This document shows positions 63,481 to 64,000 of a stretch of 64,000 nt of DNA, in pieces. The translations under genes and the position numbers were made by a program. Within the stretch, counting starts at the first letter, position 1. Each line of letters begins with the position of its first letter. The stretch lies in contig LNAC01000009.1 of assembly GCA_002007465.1 (NCBI GenBank), positions 147,238 to 211,237 on the forward strand. Reading direction: 5' to 3'. This DNA comes from Ailurus styani (taxonomy: Eukaryota > Chordata > Mammalia > Carnivora > Ailuridae). Below the pieces are notes generated by a model. That model did not search any database and had not been told where the DNA came from. It saw only the letters and a list, made by a program, of their open reading frames with translations.

Positions 63481-64000
63481 CCTTAGTGCTATTTCAGTCT
63501 TCAGTCAACTCTGGGGCCTTGCCCATGGTGCTCGTTGCTGTTCCCTAAACCAACAAAAACGAGGAGGTTGATTCTAAAGGGCCTTTCTTTCCAGTTCATG
63601 CATCCTACACTTCTGTGATTCTGCTTTGGTGTTCTTGCTTCTTATCCAGTTAGCTCATCATTCAGACTCTAAAGAGGACACTGGAAATATTTCACATTCT
63701 TTTTCTGTAGCCATTTTGACTGCCTTTGACTTCCACAGTTCTGAACAACCTAACTCAGATGGAAATTACAGAAATTAAAACATGTGAGCAGAAGTGTTTC
63801 AAAAGATCCATCTTTCCTTTCCTTTGTAACTAAACAGCCAGGGAAGATTTGTTTAGGGGCGATGCTCATTTCCACAGAAGGTCCGCGGAGCTCCTTCCTG
63901 CCCTGCTTCTAACCATTAGTACCCTCCTTGTTTTCAGACTCTCAGCGTTCTCATCTCTCCTCCTTCACCATGAAGCTGATGGACAAATTCCACTCACCCA
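63481..64000. other. unique sequence to window end
   Basis: No repeat family or gene recognised in the last 520 bases. Confidence 0.4.

Noticed and set aside
1..64000. CRISPR arrays, bacterial operons, phage or plasmid features
   Set aside because: The repeat content is entirely mammalian (SINE, L1, L2, MIR, MaLR, hAT), with no regularly spaced short repeats and no dense ORF layout.

Overview
This window looks like non-coding nuclear DNA from a caniform carnivore, probably a mustelid. The evidence is about 20 copies of the carnivore tRNA-Lys-derived SINE (CAN SINE/SINEC). They share the head GGCGCCTGGGTGGCTCAG, a CT-rich middle, and an AATAAA/poly(A) tail. Several copies carry exact target-site duplications of 14-17 bp, so the family was active recently in this lineage. 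The mustelid assignment rests on remembered SINE subfamily diagnostics and is an inference.

I recognise no protein-coding gene, rRNA or functional tRNA. The many open frames are short, sit in repeats or GC-rich DNA, and show no family I know. The window is most likely intronic or intergenic. Its first 300 bases are G-rich and CpG-containing, so it could begin just inside a gene whose promoter lies to the left, but nothing here proves that.

Layout. 1-10 kb: mostly unique sequence with old L2 and MIR fragments, one young SINE and a CpG-dense patch near 6.5 kb. 10.5-13.3 kb: a broken L1 (an antisense piece, then two sense pieces) with four SINE insertions. 15.4-20.4 kb: MER20-like, MIR and L2 relics, plus a homeodomain-site-rich block near 16.1 kb. 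23-30 kb: young SINEs, MIRs, and an unresolved base at 27129. 29.5-39 kb: hAT-Charlie relics, two MLT1-type LTRs, long antisense L2 copies, and a second assembly scar at 34784. 39-46 kb: a GC-rich block with the longest ORF, an unexplained diverged repeat pair, a MER5-like element, a CpG island-like patch and a 32-base C run. 46-60 kb: SINEs, L1 and L2 pieces, and a CpG-rich patch with a strong G-quadruplex motif near 52.1 kb. 60.1-63.5 kb: an antisense L2 tail followed by a nested stack of antisense L1 and SINEs. The last 500 bases are unique.

No genes act together here. The main points of interest are candidate regulatory blocks, two unexplained diverged repeat pairs, mobile-element structure, and two assembly artefacts that would mislead later annotation.
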